53,791 bases of DNA from a virus. Positions 43,078-50,041 of this stretch are shown piece after piece. Location of the stretch: the IMG/VR virus record IMGVR_UViG_3300047173_000045, positions 1-53,791 of that record, one strand, 5' to 3'. Position 1 is the stretch's first letter. Every line of letters starts with the position of its first letter. Below the pieces are notes generated by a model that was not told where the DNA came from, did no database searches, and worked only from the letters and a program-made list of their open reading frames with translations. A program made the translations under genes and the position numbers.

Positions 43078-43310
43078 AAATCCGCACAATCCCCGATCCG
43101 CAAAAACGCTTGCAGGCTATCGAGCATCTAACCGATATCCTCTGGCAAGCCCGGCATATCGCGGCGGAGGAACTGGATATGATAGACACCGTTGCGGCAA
43201 TCATGAAGATCATCGTGTATGAACTTGATCCAGAGCATCAGTTTATCTGTACGGAGTTTATGCCGCAGGTATTCCCGCAGCATTTTGCCGGGATTGTGAG
43301 GGGGGAGTGA
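43074..43310 (+). CDS. Small helical protein, unknown
   Basis: 78 residues, helical (QAIEHLTDILWQARHIAAEE). Overlaps the next gene as GTGA. No family recognised. Confidence 0.5.
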   Translation: MKIRTIPDPQKRLQAIEHLTDILWQARHIAAEELDMIDTVAAIMKIIVYELDPEHQFICTEFMPQVFPQHFAGIVRGE

Positions 43311-43522
43311 TTGATTGGCAACCGATAGAGACAGTGCCTAAAGACGGTAGACAAGTTCTTTTACACACACGCAATGGAACGATAGCCATTGCTTCATCCA
43401 GTGTTTTAAAGGAAGCCACGCAAGCCGAAAAAATTGCAATGTACAAAAATGACGGTTCATTGCCAAATGCAGGATTTTTACCTACTCACTGGGCATTCCT
43501 AAACCCACCGGAGGAAACATGA
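43307..43522 (+). CDS. DUF551-like small protein
   Basis: 71 residues from a GTG (GAGG 5 bases upstream). The WQPIETVPKDGRQVLLHTRN and HWAFLNPPEE ends are characteristic of short WxPIxxxPxDG phage proteins; two more such genes lie at 46408-46755 and 46934-47395. Function unknown. Confidence 0.65.
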   Translation: MIDWQPIETVPKDGRQVLLHTRNGTIAIASSSVLKEATQAEKIAMYKNDGSLPNAGFLPTHWAFLNPPEET

Positions 43523-43677
43523 AATCCGCAATCATCGCACTGGCCGACATGTTTAATAAAAAAGTTGTTGTCGAAGTCAAAGGCATCAAACTCGAACTTG
43601 ACCCGGAAGAAGCAAGCAAGCTGGCGAATGCGTTGTTTGATGCGAAGTATAAGATTGAGTTGGAGAATATTCCATGA
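43519..43677 (+). CDS. Small protein, unknown
   Basis: 52 residues (MKSAIIALADMFNKKVVVEV). GAGGAAAC precedes the ATG. A strand pair followed by a helix. Function unknown. Confidence 0.55.
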   Translation: MKSAIIALADMFNKKVVVEVKGIKLELDPEEASKLANALFDAKYKIELENIP

Positions 43678-43725
43678 TTACTTCTAAAGCCAGCTGGATT
43701 ACATGGTCCTAAATGTGATGGGCCG

Positions 43726-43872
43726 ATGCAAGAAGAACATACGGTAGATTCTGACGACAAGGTTATTTCTATACTTGTAAAGTGTAGACGAAAATATCCG
43801 GGCCGTAAGAAAAAAGGATGCGGCCATCAATACATTAAATCTGCCATCCCGATGGATACGAAAGGAAAGTAG
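43726..43872 (+). CDS. Possible small zinc-binding protein, start uncertain
   Basis: 48 residues from ATG 43726 (MQEEHTVDSDDKVISILVKC). The same frame is open upstream with PKCDGP, which would add a Cys to pair with KCRRKYPGRKKKGCGHQ, but no start codon is found there, so the gene may be 5'-damaged. Lies just before the first tnpB. Confidence 0.4.
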   Translation: MQEEHTVDSDDKVISILVKCRRKYPGRKKKGCGHQYIKSAIPMDTKGK

Positions 43873-43874
43873 CC

Positions 43875-45062
43875 TTGCACTATAGGACTTTTAAATATAA
43901 ACTTTTGCCAACAAGCACTCAATACGGGGTGCTTGAGAATATACGTGAATCACAAAGGCAGCTTTATAACGCGGCTTTGCAAGAGCGTATTGATTGTTAC
44001 AAGAAAACCGGCAAAGGTCGGTCATATATGGATCAATGTAAGGCGCTTACCGAGTTGCGCGCAGATGTTGAATATTCAGAGGTTCCACTAAACATCCAAC
44101 GATGGACGTTAAAGCGGCTTGATGAGGCGTATAAAAGATTTTTCAAGTTCGGAGGATTCCCAAGATTTCGTAGTTTTCAACGATGGAAATCGTTTGGTTT
44201 CGCTGAATTTTCAGGGTTAACCTTAAAAGATAATTATCTTAAAAGCAGAATAATTCCTGGTAAGTTGCGTTTAAATTTACATCGACCAGTGTCCGGAAAA
44301 ATAAAATCCTGCGTTTTCAAGAAAGACACGAAAGGTTGGTATGTTTTTTTACAGTGCATTATACCGGCTAAAGAACTAACACATGCTGGTCCAGAAATAG
44401 GAATCGATGTTGGTTTAAATAGCCTTGCTACACTATCAAACGGCCACCATGTTGAAAATCCGCGCATAGCCAGAAAATATAAAAAGGAATTACGCCGTAG
44501 ACAGCGCGCTCTTAGTCGCTGCAAGAAAGGCAGCAATGGCCGCCGTAAAGCAAAAATAAGCGTATCTCGATTGCATGATAAAATAAAAAATACTAGACGA
44601 TCATTTCTTCATGAGCATTCCAGCAAACTTGTTCAAGCGTATAGCAAGATAATGGTTGAGGATCTGCAAATAAGGAATATGGCCAAATCGACCTTTGGGC
44701 CGTCAATTCATGATGCGTCGTGGGGAATATTTATTGAGATGCTTGAGTACAAAGTTGCAAATACTGGTTCTCAGGTTATTAAAGTTAATCCGCATCACAC
44801 TTCTCAGGAATGCTGTAACTGTGGGAAGATCGTGCGGAAAACTATTCGTGAAAGAATGCACAGTTGCGATTATTGTGGCACAATTTTAGATCGAGACCAC
44901 AACGCAGCGCTGAACATTCTTTCTAGGGGCGGGATTGTCCCTAGGATGGCTAACGTAGCCCATGAGGGCAAGCGTTCATCCGTAAAAATGTCAATACGCC
45001 GACATAAGTCCCCAAGGAAAGGTGCTGTGATCCCCCACAACGCCGCGCCGATGGAGGATTAG
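43875..45062 (+). CDS. tnpB: TnpB RNA-guided nuclease, operon-embedded
   Basis: 395 residues from TTG 43875 (AAGGAAAG 5 bases upstream). RuvC-type catalytic residues all present: Asp178 in GIDVGLNSLA, Glu262 in IMVEDLQIRNM, Asp341 in DRDHNAALNI. Zinc finger CCNCGK and CDYCG. TnpB cuts DNA guided by an RNA made from the element end. No tnpA and no IS ends are visible; the stop directly abuts the next ATG and the gene end carries that gene's GGAGG. It may be domesticated or transcribed with neighbours. Confidence 0.9.
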   Translation: MHYRTFKYKLLPTSTQYGVLENIRESQRQLYNAALQERIDCYKKTGKGRSYMDQCKALTELRADVEYSEVPLNIQRWTLKRLDEAYKRFFKFGGFPRFRSFQRWKSFGFAEFSGLTLKDNYLKSRIIPGKLRLNLHRPVSGKIKSCVFKKDTKGWYVFLQCIIPAKELTHAGPEIGIDVGLNSLATLSNGHHVENPRIARKYKKELRRRQRALSRCKKGSNGRRKAKISVSRLHDKIKNTRRSFLHEHSSKLVQAYSKIMVEDLQIRNMAKSTFGPSIHDASWGIFIEMLEYKVANTGSQVIKVNPHHTSQECCNCGKIVRKTIRERMHSCDYCGTILDRDHNAALNILSRGGIVPRMANVAHEGKRSSVKMSIRRHKSPRKGAVIPHNAAPMED

Positions 45063-45329
45063 ATGGAAGGAATAACCGGAACTGAAGTTTTAATGAAAGA
45101 TCGTAATGATCGCTATATTCAAACGCAGCTTAAGGCAGCAGCATTCGACAAGTTAATCGCAGACATACGGGCAGGTAAGTGGAAGTTAGTGCCGATGCGC
45201 CCTAGCAAAGAAATGCTGGACGATGCTTATAGAATGGATTCATTGAGCGATTTTGCCTTGAAACGTGCTTATTCCTCAATGTATGAAGCGGCACCAGTAT
45301 ACGAAGGCATAGAGGAATGGCTGAAGTGA
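45063..45329 (+). CDS. Small protein, unknown
   Basis: 88 residues. WKLVPMRPSKEMLDDAYRMD then YSSMYEAAP is a C-terminal module seen in many short phage proteins. Starts immediately after the tnpB stop with GGAGG inside that gene, so it is translated downstream of it. Function unknown. Confidence 0.6.
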   Translation: MEGITGTEVLMKDRNDRYIQTQLKAAAFDKLIADIRAGKWKLVPMRPSKEMLDDAYRMDSLSDFALKRAYSSMYEAAPVYEGIEEWLK

Positions 45330-45463
45330 CCGATATACCCTGGCTAGCCGAAGCCCTACAATGGGCAGAAGAACGGCCCGATCAATTAGAGAATATATTT
45401 TTAGCTGTCTACGTTAAGGGCGCTAAGAATGCAGTTGAGGCTTTGGGTGAATGCAAAAATTAA
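45317..45463 (+). CDS. Small protein, unknown
   Basis: 48 residues (MAEVTDIPWLAEALQWAEER). Overlaps the previous gene by 13 bases; AGAGGA is adjacent. Helical. Function unknown. Confidence 0.5.
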   Translation: MAEVTDIPWLAEALQWAEERPDQLENIFLAVYVKGAKNAVEALGECKN

Positions 45464-45466
45464 CAG

Positions 45467-45495
45467 TTGACAATGCCCTTATATCAAGGCACAAT
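45467..45495 (+). promoter_or_regulatory. Promoter of the HTH gene
   Basis: TTGACA (45467-45472), 17-base spacer, CACAAT (45490-45495). The -10 has 4 of 6. Spacer starts ATGCCCT, as in the promoter at 42212-42240. The HTH gene begins 11 bases beyond, so its leader would be very short. Confidence 0.6.
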
Positions 45496-45505
45496 AGGAA
45501 ACAAG

Positions 45506-45763
45506 ATGGATAAAAAAGAACTCTATAAAATAGGTCAGCAACTATGCCCGGGGCGTAATTGGAAGATCTATGTATCGAATGCAATCGGTGTGGATGTAAA
45601 AACTGTGCAACGTTGGGCTAATGGTGAGTTTAATATCGGTCATAAAGAACAGATGGCGTTGCTGGAATTGCTTAAAGCGCAAACTAAAAATAGCGCGGAG
45701 ATGGTTAGGTCGATGTGTATAAAACTTAAACTCGAACAACAAAGGATGAAGGATAAGACATGA
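45506..45763 (+). CDS. HTH DNA-binding protein
   Basis: 85 residues from ATG 45506 (AGGA 7 bases upstream). YVSNAIGVDVKTVQRWANGE is a helix-turn-helix; the rest is helical and basic. Transcribed from its own promoter, so it may be an early regulator. ATGA-coupled to a small membrane protein. Confidence 0.65.
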   Translation: MDKKELYKIGQQLCPGRNWKIYVSNAIGVDVKTVQRWANGEFNIGHKEQMALLELLKAQTKNSAEMVRSMCIKLKLEQQRMKDKT

Positions 45764-45933
45764 AAAACGCTATAATTGCCCTATCGGTAGCCCTGTTGGC
45801 AGCCTCTTATGTTGGTATTTTTCAAACTGGCATGATGTACCGCGAGCTATTGGATTTCCGCCAACGGGATGCGGTCATGCATATGGCCGCTGGCCTGGTT
45901 ATAGATCAGGGGGATAAGAAACATGTCCATTAA
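45760..45933 (+). CDS. Small membrane or exported protein
   Basis: 57 residues with an N-terminal hydrophobic helix (AIIALSVALLAASYVGIF) and a polar tail. No cleavage site is clear, so a membrane anchor is more likely. Function unknown. Confidence 0.55.
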   Translation: MKNAIIALSVALLAASYVGIFQTGMMYRELLDFRQRDAVMHMAAGLVIDQGDKKHVH

Positions 45934-46006
45934 TGATCTATTAGCCACGATGGCATTTGCACTGTTTGCGGGGGCGTTTATGCTGTTGTGCTGGGTGCTG
46001 CCATGA
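45923..46006 (+). CDS. Tiny membrane peptide
   Basis: 27 residues, nearly all one transmembrane helix (LLATMAFALFAGAFMLLCWV). Overlaps both neighbours. Perhaps translated mainly for coupling; function unknown. Confidence 0.45.
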   Translation: MSINDLLATMAFALFAGAFMLLCWVLP

Positions 46007-46287
46007 CTCCCAAACTGACGCCAGCGGGTGAGGCGCTACAATACGTAATGACAAACGGCTTGGATAGCCCGGCAGAATATACGCTAGTTATCAGGGCCGC
46101 GCTCGAAATTCTCGACCGCATACAGCGCGGGCTTTTGTTGGATATAGAAAAATACGGATTTAACAAACATACGAATGAAAATATGTGCTCAAGCCAGAAG
46201 ATGGGATGGAATGCTGCTATTAAATATTTATCTCCGCCATACCCCGCAACAGAAAACTTAGGTGAAGGAGAGAAGGATGTCGGGTAG
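46003..46287 (+). CDS. Small protein, unknown
   Basis: 94 residues from the ATG at 46003 (MTPKLTPAGEALQYVMTNGL), chosen over an upstream GTG because it overlaps the preceding stop as ATGA. Helical. Function unknown. Confidence 0.55.
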   Translation: MTPKLTPAGEALQYVMTNGLDSPAEYTLVIRAALEILDRIQRGLLLDIEKYGFNKHTNENMCSSQKMGWNAAIKYLSPPYPATENLGEGEKDVG

Positions 46288-46411
46288 AATATTTTTCTCC
46301 TATGGAGATGGGATTTGTGCCGCTTGCATGGGGCGCGGTGTGTTACCAAGTCCGGCCACAACAATTCTTGATCCTTGTCCATGCTGCAATGCTACAGGAG
46401 TTATTCGATGA
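46277..46411 (+). CDS. Small zinc-binding protein (DnaJ-like Cys pairs)
   Basis: 44 residues. ICAACMGRGVLPSPATTILD then PCPCCNATGV follow the CxxCxGxG style of DnaJ zinc ribbons. GAGAAGG precedes the ATG. Coupled to the next gene by ATGA. Function unknown. Confidence 0.55.
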   Translation: MSGRIFFSYGDGICAACMGRGVLPSPATTILDPCPCCNATGVIR

Positions 46412-46755
46412 AAACCACCAGGCCCCCACCTTTGGCCGTGAATATGCCGGATGAGATTTATGCTTGCGATATGGCGTATACGGATGGAATTGTATTTGGT
46501 AAGTGGTCATCAAAGCCCGATGAATATAATCGCACAAAATACGTCCGCACCAATCAGCCAAGCGATGAGTGGATGCCTATTGCCAGTGCGCCGCTTGATG
46601 GAACATATATTTTGGTGGCTATCGCTGGCGCAGAATTTCGCCCTTCGATAGCCCAATATAAGAAAGGTGATCCGTCTTTTTGGATTAACCAAGATGGTAA
46701 GGTGTTGCTTGGAGAATTAACGCATTGGATGCCATTGAAAGAGCCGCCACAATGA
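46408..46755 (+). CDS. DUF551-like protein
   Basis: 115 residues from ATG 46408 (AGGAG 7 bases upstream). The C-terminal half DEWMPIASAPLDGTYILVAI and THWMPLKEPPQ is the same WxPIxxAPxDG module as at 43307-43522. The N-terminal part (DEIYACDMAYTDGIVFGKW) is separate. Function unknown. Confidence 0.65.
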   Translation: MKTTRPPPLAVNMPDEIYACDMAYTDGIVFGKWSSKPDEYNRTKYVRTNQPSDEWMPIASAPLDGTYILVAIAGAEFRPSIAQYKKGDPSFWINQDGKVLLGELTHWMPLKEPPQ

Positions 46756-46937
46756 GCCAGAAATCAAGATCTCCGGTGCGTCGCATGGCCAGAACTTGCC
46801 GGAGCAAGAAAACTTTTGAGACGGTAAAAGATGCAGCTATTCAAATCGCCGCTGACTGGATTAACAACGGCAGGATTGGCCTGTCAACGTATGAATGCGA
46901 AGTTTGCGGCAAGTTTCATAACGGGAGGAAATCATGA
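46752..46937 (+). CDS. Small zinc-binding protein
   Basis: 61 residues from ATG 46752 (overlaps the previous stop as ATGA). Basic start (RSPVRRMARTCRSKKTFET) and YECEVCGKFHNGRKS with a C-x2-C near the end. Function unknown. Confidence 0.5.
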   Translation: MSQKSRSPVRRMARTCRSKKTFETVKDAAIQIAADWINNGRIGLSTYECEVCGKFHNGRKS

Positions 46938-47395
46938 CTAAGGAAAAGTTATCGCCGGATCAGCCAAGCGATGAAAGCCGGGACGATGCCTTAAACGCCC
47001 TTGATCGAATAGATCAATGGGCCGAAGCATACCCTCTCGATATTTTTCCGGAACCTGATTTTAAAAAGGCGAGAGAACTACTTGAGGCCGGAGGCATGAC
47101 AATTGATAGTGTTAGTGCCAGCAACATGCGCCATGTAATCACTTCCGTTAAAACTATATTAGAGCCTGTTCGCCGCGCCCTAGCAGAACAGCCGCAAGCG
47201 GTGCAGGGGTGGAGGACGATGGATAGTGCGCCCCTAAATACTGCATTATTAGCTGGTTGTTTTGACGACAACGGAGAATGGTGGCAAGAAGTTATTACTT
47301 GCTATTATGAAGGTGATGGTACGGTAAACCCTTATGCTGAAATGCATTGTTTTACCCACTGGCAACCACTCCTACCCGCACCGGAGGCAAAATGA
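46934..47395 (+). CDS. DUF551-like protein with helical N-terminus
   Basis: 153 residues. Helical N-terminal half, then GWRTMDSAPLNTALLAGCFD and CFTHWQPLLPAPEAK, the third copy of the WxxxxSAPxxxxxLL...HWxPLPxPP module. Part of the small-gene early block. Function unknown. Confidence 0.6.
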   Translation: MTKEKLSPDQPSDESRDDALNALDRIDQWAEAYPLDIFPEPDFKKARELLEAGGMTIDSVSASNMRHVITSVKTILEPVRRALAEQPQAVQGWRTMDSAPLNTALLAGCFDDNGEWWQEVITCYYEGDGTVNPYAEMHCFTHWQPLLPAPEAK

Positions 47396-47504
47396 GCAAT
47401 AACAGACAAAAACGTCCGCAAGCAAAATGAAACACCAAGGCGTAGAAAGGGTCAGCAAAATGGTGTAAACTCGAAGTGGGTAAAAAGAGCTATCGAGAGG
47501 GAGA

Positions 47505-47696
47505 ATGACGATAGAATCAAAGGCGGCGTTTGAGCTTGCCGCGCAATTACCAGCGGGGGATAAAGTCACGGACCGGGATTTGAAGGTGATAGAAATTGCT
47601 GTTGATGTGTGCCGGAAGCAACGTGCAGAGGATTATGATATTATCGTGCCGCCGGATGTTAGAAAACGCGACAGGGTGCCAACGGTGTTAAGATGA
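47505..47696 (+). CDS. Small protein, unknown
   Basis: 63 residues, helical (ESKAAFELAAQLPAGDKVTD). A GAGAGGGAG ribosome site precedes it. The 109 bases before it hold only 12-13-codon frames. Function unknown. Confidence 0.5.
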   Translation: MTIESKAAFELAAQLPAGDKVTDRDLKVIEIAVDVCRKQRAEDYDIIVPPDVRKRDRVPTVLR

Positions 47697-47785
47697 GTGC
47701 TTGGGAATTGGGTGTAATTACGGGTGCGATTTTAGCAGCAGCGGCCTCTATAGCCCTTGAGTTGCTTTGCCCGTTTGCTATTTGA
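47693..47785 (+). CDS. Tiny membrane peptide
   Basis: 30 residues with one hydrophobic helix (LGVITGAILAAAASIALELL). ATGA-coupled. Function unknown. Confidence 0.4.
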   Translation: MSAWELGVITGAILAAAASIALELLCPFAI

Positions 47786-48147
47786 ATGAAATCTATCGTG
47801 AGCGAAATACGCAAAACGCGGTAGGTTTCACTGAGGTAGCAGCACGGAAGGACGTGCATAGGCTAGATAAATAGAACCGCTGCCATAGAAATGTGGACAA
47901 TGCCTTGACAGTTAATTGCGGGTAAACCTGTCAGCCGGTACTCAAGCCCGGCCTACCTCAACCTATATCGTCGTCGGCGGGAACATCGGCCAGAAGCCCA
48001 TAGCAACGTAACGTTCTTCGTTATTTGTTTTAGCGGCCCTTCCAATCGCGGCAATCGCGAATAGCCGTGTTAGATCTAACTTGCAGACAGCACCCACCTT
48101 TGTTAGAATTTATAGACTATTAACCCCCTACACAGAGGATTATTACT
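47786..48147 (+). other. Gene-poor stretch with palindrome and promoter
   Basis: About 360 bases without a convincing gene. It holds a 12-base palindrome GTTAGATCTAAC (48069-48080), a short inverted pair TGACAG / CTGTCA, and a likely promoter (below). No tRNA fold was found. It may contain an RNA or replication signal, but nothing shows that directly. Confidence 0.5.
48081..48109 (+). promoter_or_regulatory. Promoter before the Ala/Pro-tailed gene
   Basis: TTGCAG (48081-48086), 17-base spacer, TAGAAT (48104-48109). The palindrome GTTAGATCTAAC ends exactly where the -35 begins, suitable for a regulator. Confidence 0.5.
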
Positions 48148-48375
48148 ATGACAGCTTTTTTCCACAATCTCAAAGAAGAAGTTTTAAAACTCGTCGCGGC
48201 GTTTGAAGGCGATATCAAGAAGCTGGAAACAGACATTCACAATCTAATCGATCACAAAGCCGCTGGCCATGTTGTGATTGCCCCAGCTGAGGCCGCCGCA
48301 ACGCCGGTAGCTGTGACCGTTGAAGCTACGGCACCCGCAACGGCTGAGACGGCTCCTAACGCACCTATCGCTTAA
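48148..48375 (+). CDS. Small helical protein with Ala/Pro/Thr tail
   Basis: 75 residues: a coiled coil (FFHNLKEEVLKLVAAFEGDI) and a disordered Ala/Pro/Thr tail. AGAGGATT precedes the ATG. The gene at 49793-49984 has the same plan and similar leader, so the two may be related. Function unknown. The gap to the tnpB element holds a weak hairpin (ACGGCT / AGCCGT). Confidence 0.6.
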   Translation: MTAFFHNLKEEVLKLVAAFEGDIKKLETDIHNLIDHKAAGHVVIAPAEAAATPVAVTVEATAPATAETAPNAPIA

Positions 48376-48506
48376 GTTTACGGCGGCGCAAAGTAGATAG
48401 GCGTTTCTGCACGGCTTTGTGTAGAGCCGTCCTGTTTAGGCAGGTTAGAGTTTCAAGTACTCCGTCGCCACCTTGCCTTACATTAAAAAACTGCGGAAGT
48501 ATGGAG

Positions 48507-48534
48507 TTGACTAAATAAGCAGATACTCTATACT
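48507..48534 (+). promoter_or_regulatory. tnpB promoter inside the left end
   Basis: TTGACT (48507-48512), 16-base spacer, TATACT (48529-48534), overlapping the left inverted repeat. The start point would fall near 48541, so the ATG at 48542 would be leaderless. A 9-base stem AATAAGCAG / CTGCTTATT (48514-48522, 48533-48541) ends at the base before the ATG. Confidence 0.65.
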
Positions 48535-48541
48535 GCTTATT

Positions 48542-49690
48542 ATGCTTCTAGGTTATTCAGTAAAACTCTATCCGAACAAGGCGCAGAAAGAATTGCTAGA
48601 TAAGCATTTCGGCTGCGCTAGGTGGGTTTATAATGAGATGATAAAAATTAACCAGAAGAAATATCATAGAACTGGCAAAGGTTTGTCTGGCTATGATATG
48701 CAATCATATCTTCCAAAGCTGAAAAAACAACATCCGTGGCTTAATGATGTAAATAGCCAGTCTCTTCAAATAGTATGCCACAGCGTTGCTGATGCTTACG
48801 GACGATTTTTCAAGAAACAGGCAAAGTATCCCCGTTTTAAAAAAAAGACGGAAAACGGTAGTTTTACTTCTATAAACAATTCTTATATTACAGATTCGAA
48901 AATACGTCTTCCTAAACTTGGCTTTATTCGGTTCCGTGGCGGAGAAAAACCGGAAGGCAAGATCAGAAGGATTACTGTAAAAAAATTAGCGGGCAAATAT
49001 TATGCTTCTGTTCTGATAGATACGCTTCAGAAAGAAATTCCAGAGAAAACTTTTAATACCATCACAGGAATTGATGTCGGGATAACAGATTTGATCGTAA
49101 CAAGCCATGGAGAATGTGTAAGAGCGCCAAAATACTATCGGAAGGCGCAATTAAAACTAAGGGCAGCGCAAAAGCGTTTGAATAGAGCGAAAAAGGGTAG
49201 CAACAGGCGCAAGAAAGCGCGTCTTGCGGTTGCTTGTATTCATGAAAAAATCAAGAATCAGAGAAAGGATTTCAACCACAAAATTACAAGACAATTAGTG
49301 AACGATGGCGAGAACCAAGCTTTTGCGACCGAAAGTCTTTCCGTTAAGAACATGATGAAAAACAGGAAGCTATCAAAGGCGATAGCGGATTGTGGATGGG
49401 GTCAGTTCAAGACATTTTTAATGTACAAGGCCGCTGCGGTTGGCAAGCCTGTTTTAGAGGTTGGGCGCTTTTTTCCTTCCTCTAAAACATGTTCCGCATG
49501 CGGTCTGGTGCGTTGTGATCTAGTCTTATCAGAGCGAGCGTGGACTTGCGAATGTGGGGCAGCTCACCATCGGGATATCAACGCAGCCCGTAATATTGCG
49601 TTGGAAGCGGCGAGGAACGTCGCGCATGGAGGTGATGTAAGTCCGAGGCTTGCTTCGGTTATTGCCCATGAAGTGCAGATGTGTATATGA
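48542..49690 (+). CDS. tnpB: TnpB RNA-guided nuclease (second copy)
   Basis: 382 residues. Catalytic set intact: Asp178 in GIDVGITDLI, Glu264 in FATESLSVKNMM, Asp345 in HHRDINAARNI. Zinc finger TCSACG and CECG. The N-terminus (YSVKLYPNKAQKELLDKHFG) is typical of TnpB. It differs widely from the copy at 43875, so the two were acquired separately. No ribosome site precedes the ATG. The guide RNA would be expected to overlap the 3' end and right terminus. Confidence 0.92.
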   Translation: MLLGYSVKLYPNKAQKELLDKHFGCARWVYNEMIKINQKKYHRTGKGLSGYDMQSYLPKLKKQHPWLNDVNSQSLQIVCHSVADAYGRFFKKQAKYPRFKKKTENGSFTSINNSYITDSKIRLPKLGFIRFRGGEKPEGKIRRITVKKLAGKYYASVLIDTLQKEIPEKTFNTITGIDVGITDLIVTSHGECVRAPKYYRKAQLKLRAAQKRLNRAKKGSNRRKKARLAVACIHEKIKNQRKDFNHKITRQLVNDGENQAFATESLSVKNMMKNRKLSKAIADCGWGQFKTFLMYKAAAVGKPVLEVGRFFPSSKTCSACGLVRCDLVLSERAWTCECGAAHHRDINAARNIALEAARNVAHGGDVSPRLASVIAHEVQMCI

Positions 49691-49792
49691 TATTTAGTAG
49701 TGTACATACTTCCGAAAAACTGTTATGGTGATTAAATGTTTAGCCTATACGATACCAAACTAATCAACCCACACAAAAGAAAGAGGATTCGC

Positions 49793-49984
49793 ATGTCCGA
49801 TATCGCAGATGCTATTGTTACGTTGACCGCAAAAGTTGACGCTTTAACTACCGCCGTAGCTGCCATTAGCGCCCCTACGGTTGATCTTACGCCTGTTCTT
49901 ACCGCCATTGCAGCGGTTAGCGCCCAACTCGTTCCGACGCCTGCTCCTGCCGCCCAAACCGCAGAAGCACCGGCGACGGCATAA
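49793..49984 (+). CDS. Small coiled-coil protein with Ala/Pro tail
   Basis: 63 residues from ATG 49793 (AGAGG 6 bases upstream). Heptad pattern (MSDIADAIVTLTAKVDALTT) then a Pro/Ala/Thr tail (PTPAPAAQTAEAPATA). Similar plan to 48148-48375. Last rightward gene before the terminator. Confidence 0.6.
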   Translation: MSDIADAIVTLTAKVDALTTAVAAISAPTVDLTPVLTAIAAVSAQLVPTPAPAAQTAEAPATA

Positions 49985-50013
49985 GCCGCTTTGTAACGGC
50001 TGTCAAAAGGAAG

Positions 50014-50041
50014 CGCCCCGTCTTAAGAAGCGGGGCGTTTT
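50014..50041 (+). terminator. Terminator at the meeting point of the two arms
   Basis: Stem CGCCCCG / CGGGGCG (50014-50020, 50031-50037), 10-base loop containing CTTAAG, then TTTTC on the plus strand. The leftward transcript stops here too from the other side (its U tract is weaker). It ends the rightward early block. Confidence 0.8.

Larger units (their letters stand above)
48494..49715 (+). mobile_element. tnpB-only element with inverted repeats and 8-bp duplication
   Basis: Ends are inverted: CGGAAGTATG at 48494-48503 and CATACTTCCG at 49706-49715, with ACTAAATA also matching at positions 17-24 from each end (19 of 24 bases). Outside both ends stands the same AAAAACTG (48486-48493 and 49716-49723), an apparent 8-bp target duplication. 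Inside is only a tnpB gene. IS200/IS605 and IS607 elements have no such terminal repeats or duplication, so this looks like a short transposon moved in trans by a cut-and-paste or copy transposase. Confidence 0.8.

Noticed and set aside
43482-43760. Minus-strand frame of 92 codons over the small genes before tnpB
   Set aside because: Lies opposite a well-supported 52-residue gene with a ribosome site and coupling; no promoter or family.
47786-48147. Possible tRNA near TGACAG...CTGTCA
   Set aside because: The 6-bp pair is not followed by D- or T-arm sequences; treated only as a gene-poor stretch.
43000-49900. A tnpA (Y1 transposase) partner for the tnpB genes
   Set aside because: No frame with the HUH and catalytic Tyr signature was found anywhere in the window.
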